Origin: Candidatus Ventricola intestinavium
Lineage (GTDB): Bacteria > Bacillota > Clostridia > Christensenellales > Aristaeellaceae
DNA length: 6,165 bases
Assembly (NCBI GenBank): GCA_018715105.1
Contig: DVMG01000127.1
Span: 1 to 6,165 of the forward strand
Direction: 5' to 3'
The position numbers and the translations under genes are program-made. Below are positions 6,156 to 6,165 of this stretch, piece after piece. How positions within the stretch are numbered: the stretch's first letter is position 1; every line of letters starts with the position of its first letter. The notes below the pieces were generated by a model. It was given only the letters and a program-made list of their open reading frames with translations, was not told the DNA's origin and searched no databases.

Positions 6156-6165
6156 AGACCGACAG

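Overview
The window holds one complete four-gene MacAB-type ABC efflux operon on the + strand (686-6100). Before it lies the broken end of an unrelated ABC transporter locus (1-532). The DNA is GC-rich, tightly packed and all co-oriented. It uses AGGAGG-type ribosome binding sites, and its adaptor proteins have an N-terminal membrane anchor and, in one case, a Gly/Met-rich tail. This style fits a GC-rich gut-type member of Clostridia (Bacillota), but no marker gene is present, so the taxonomic guess is inference only.

Region 1 (1-532) is a relic. An ABC ATPase of the drug/ABC-2 exporter class runs in from the left edge, with Q-loop, LSGG signature, Walker B and D-loop visible. It stops just after the D-loop, without its H-switch or C-terminal part. 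From about 323 another frame carries what looks like the last transmembrane segment and tail of a membrane protein. The simplest reading is a deletion that joined the 5' part of an ATPase gene to the 3' end of its downstream permease gene, out of frame. A strong rho-independent terminator (545-580) closes this unit.

Region 2 (533-685) is the intergenic leader of the operon: the terminator, a weak promoter-like sequence and a ribosome binding site.

Region 3 (686-6100) is ordered adaptor 1, ATPase, permease, adaptor 2, with gaps of 15 nt, a 1-nt overlap and 19 nt. The ATPase and permease form a MacB-like, mechanotransmission-type exporter split into two chains. The two adaptors are paralogues and bracket the ATPase/permease core. 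Each adaptor appears to contain two tandem copies of the lipoyl / helical hairpin / beta-barrel unit that ordinary MacA has once. Adaptor 1 also has a low-complexity insertion and a Gly-rich tail that adaptor 2 lacks. No outer-membrane channel gene is present. The likely job is export of, or protection from, peptides, lipids or drugs at the outer face of the cytoplasmic membrane; the substrate cannot be told from sequence.

Region 4 (6101-6165) contains a perfect 12-bp hairpin that closes the operon. Its T-rich flank lies on the minus-strand side. No RNA genes, CRISPR arrays or insertion sequences were seen.
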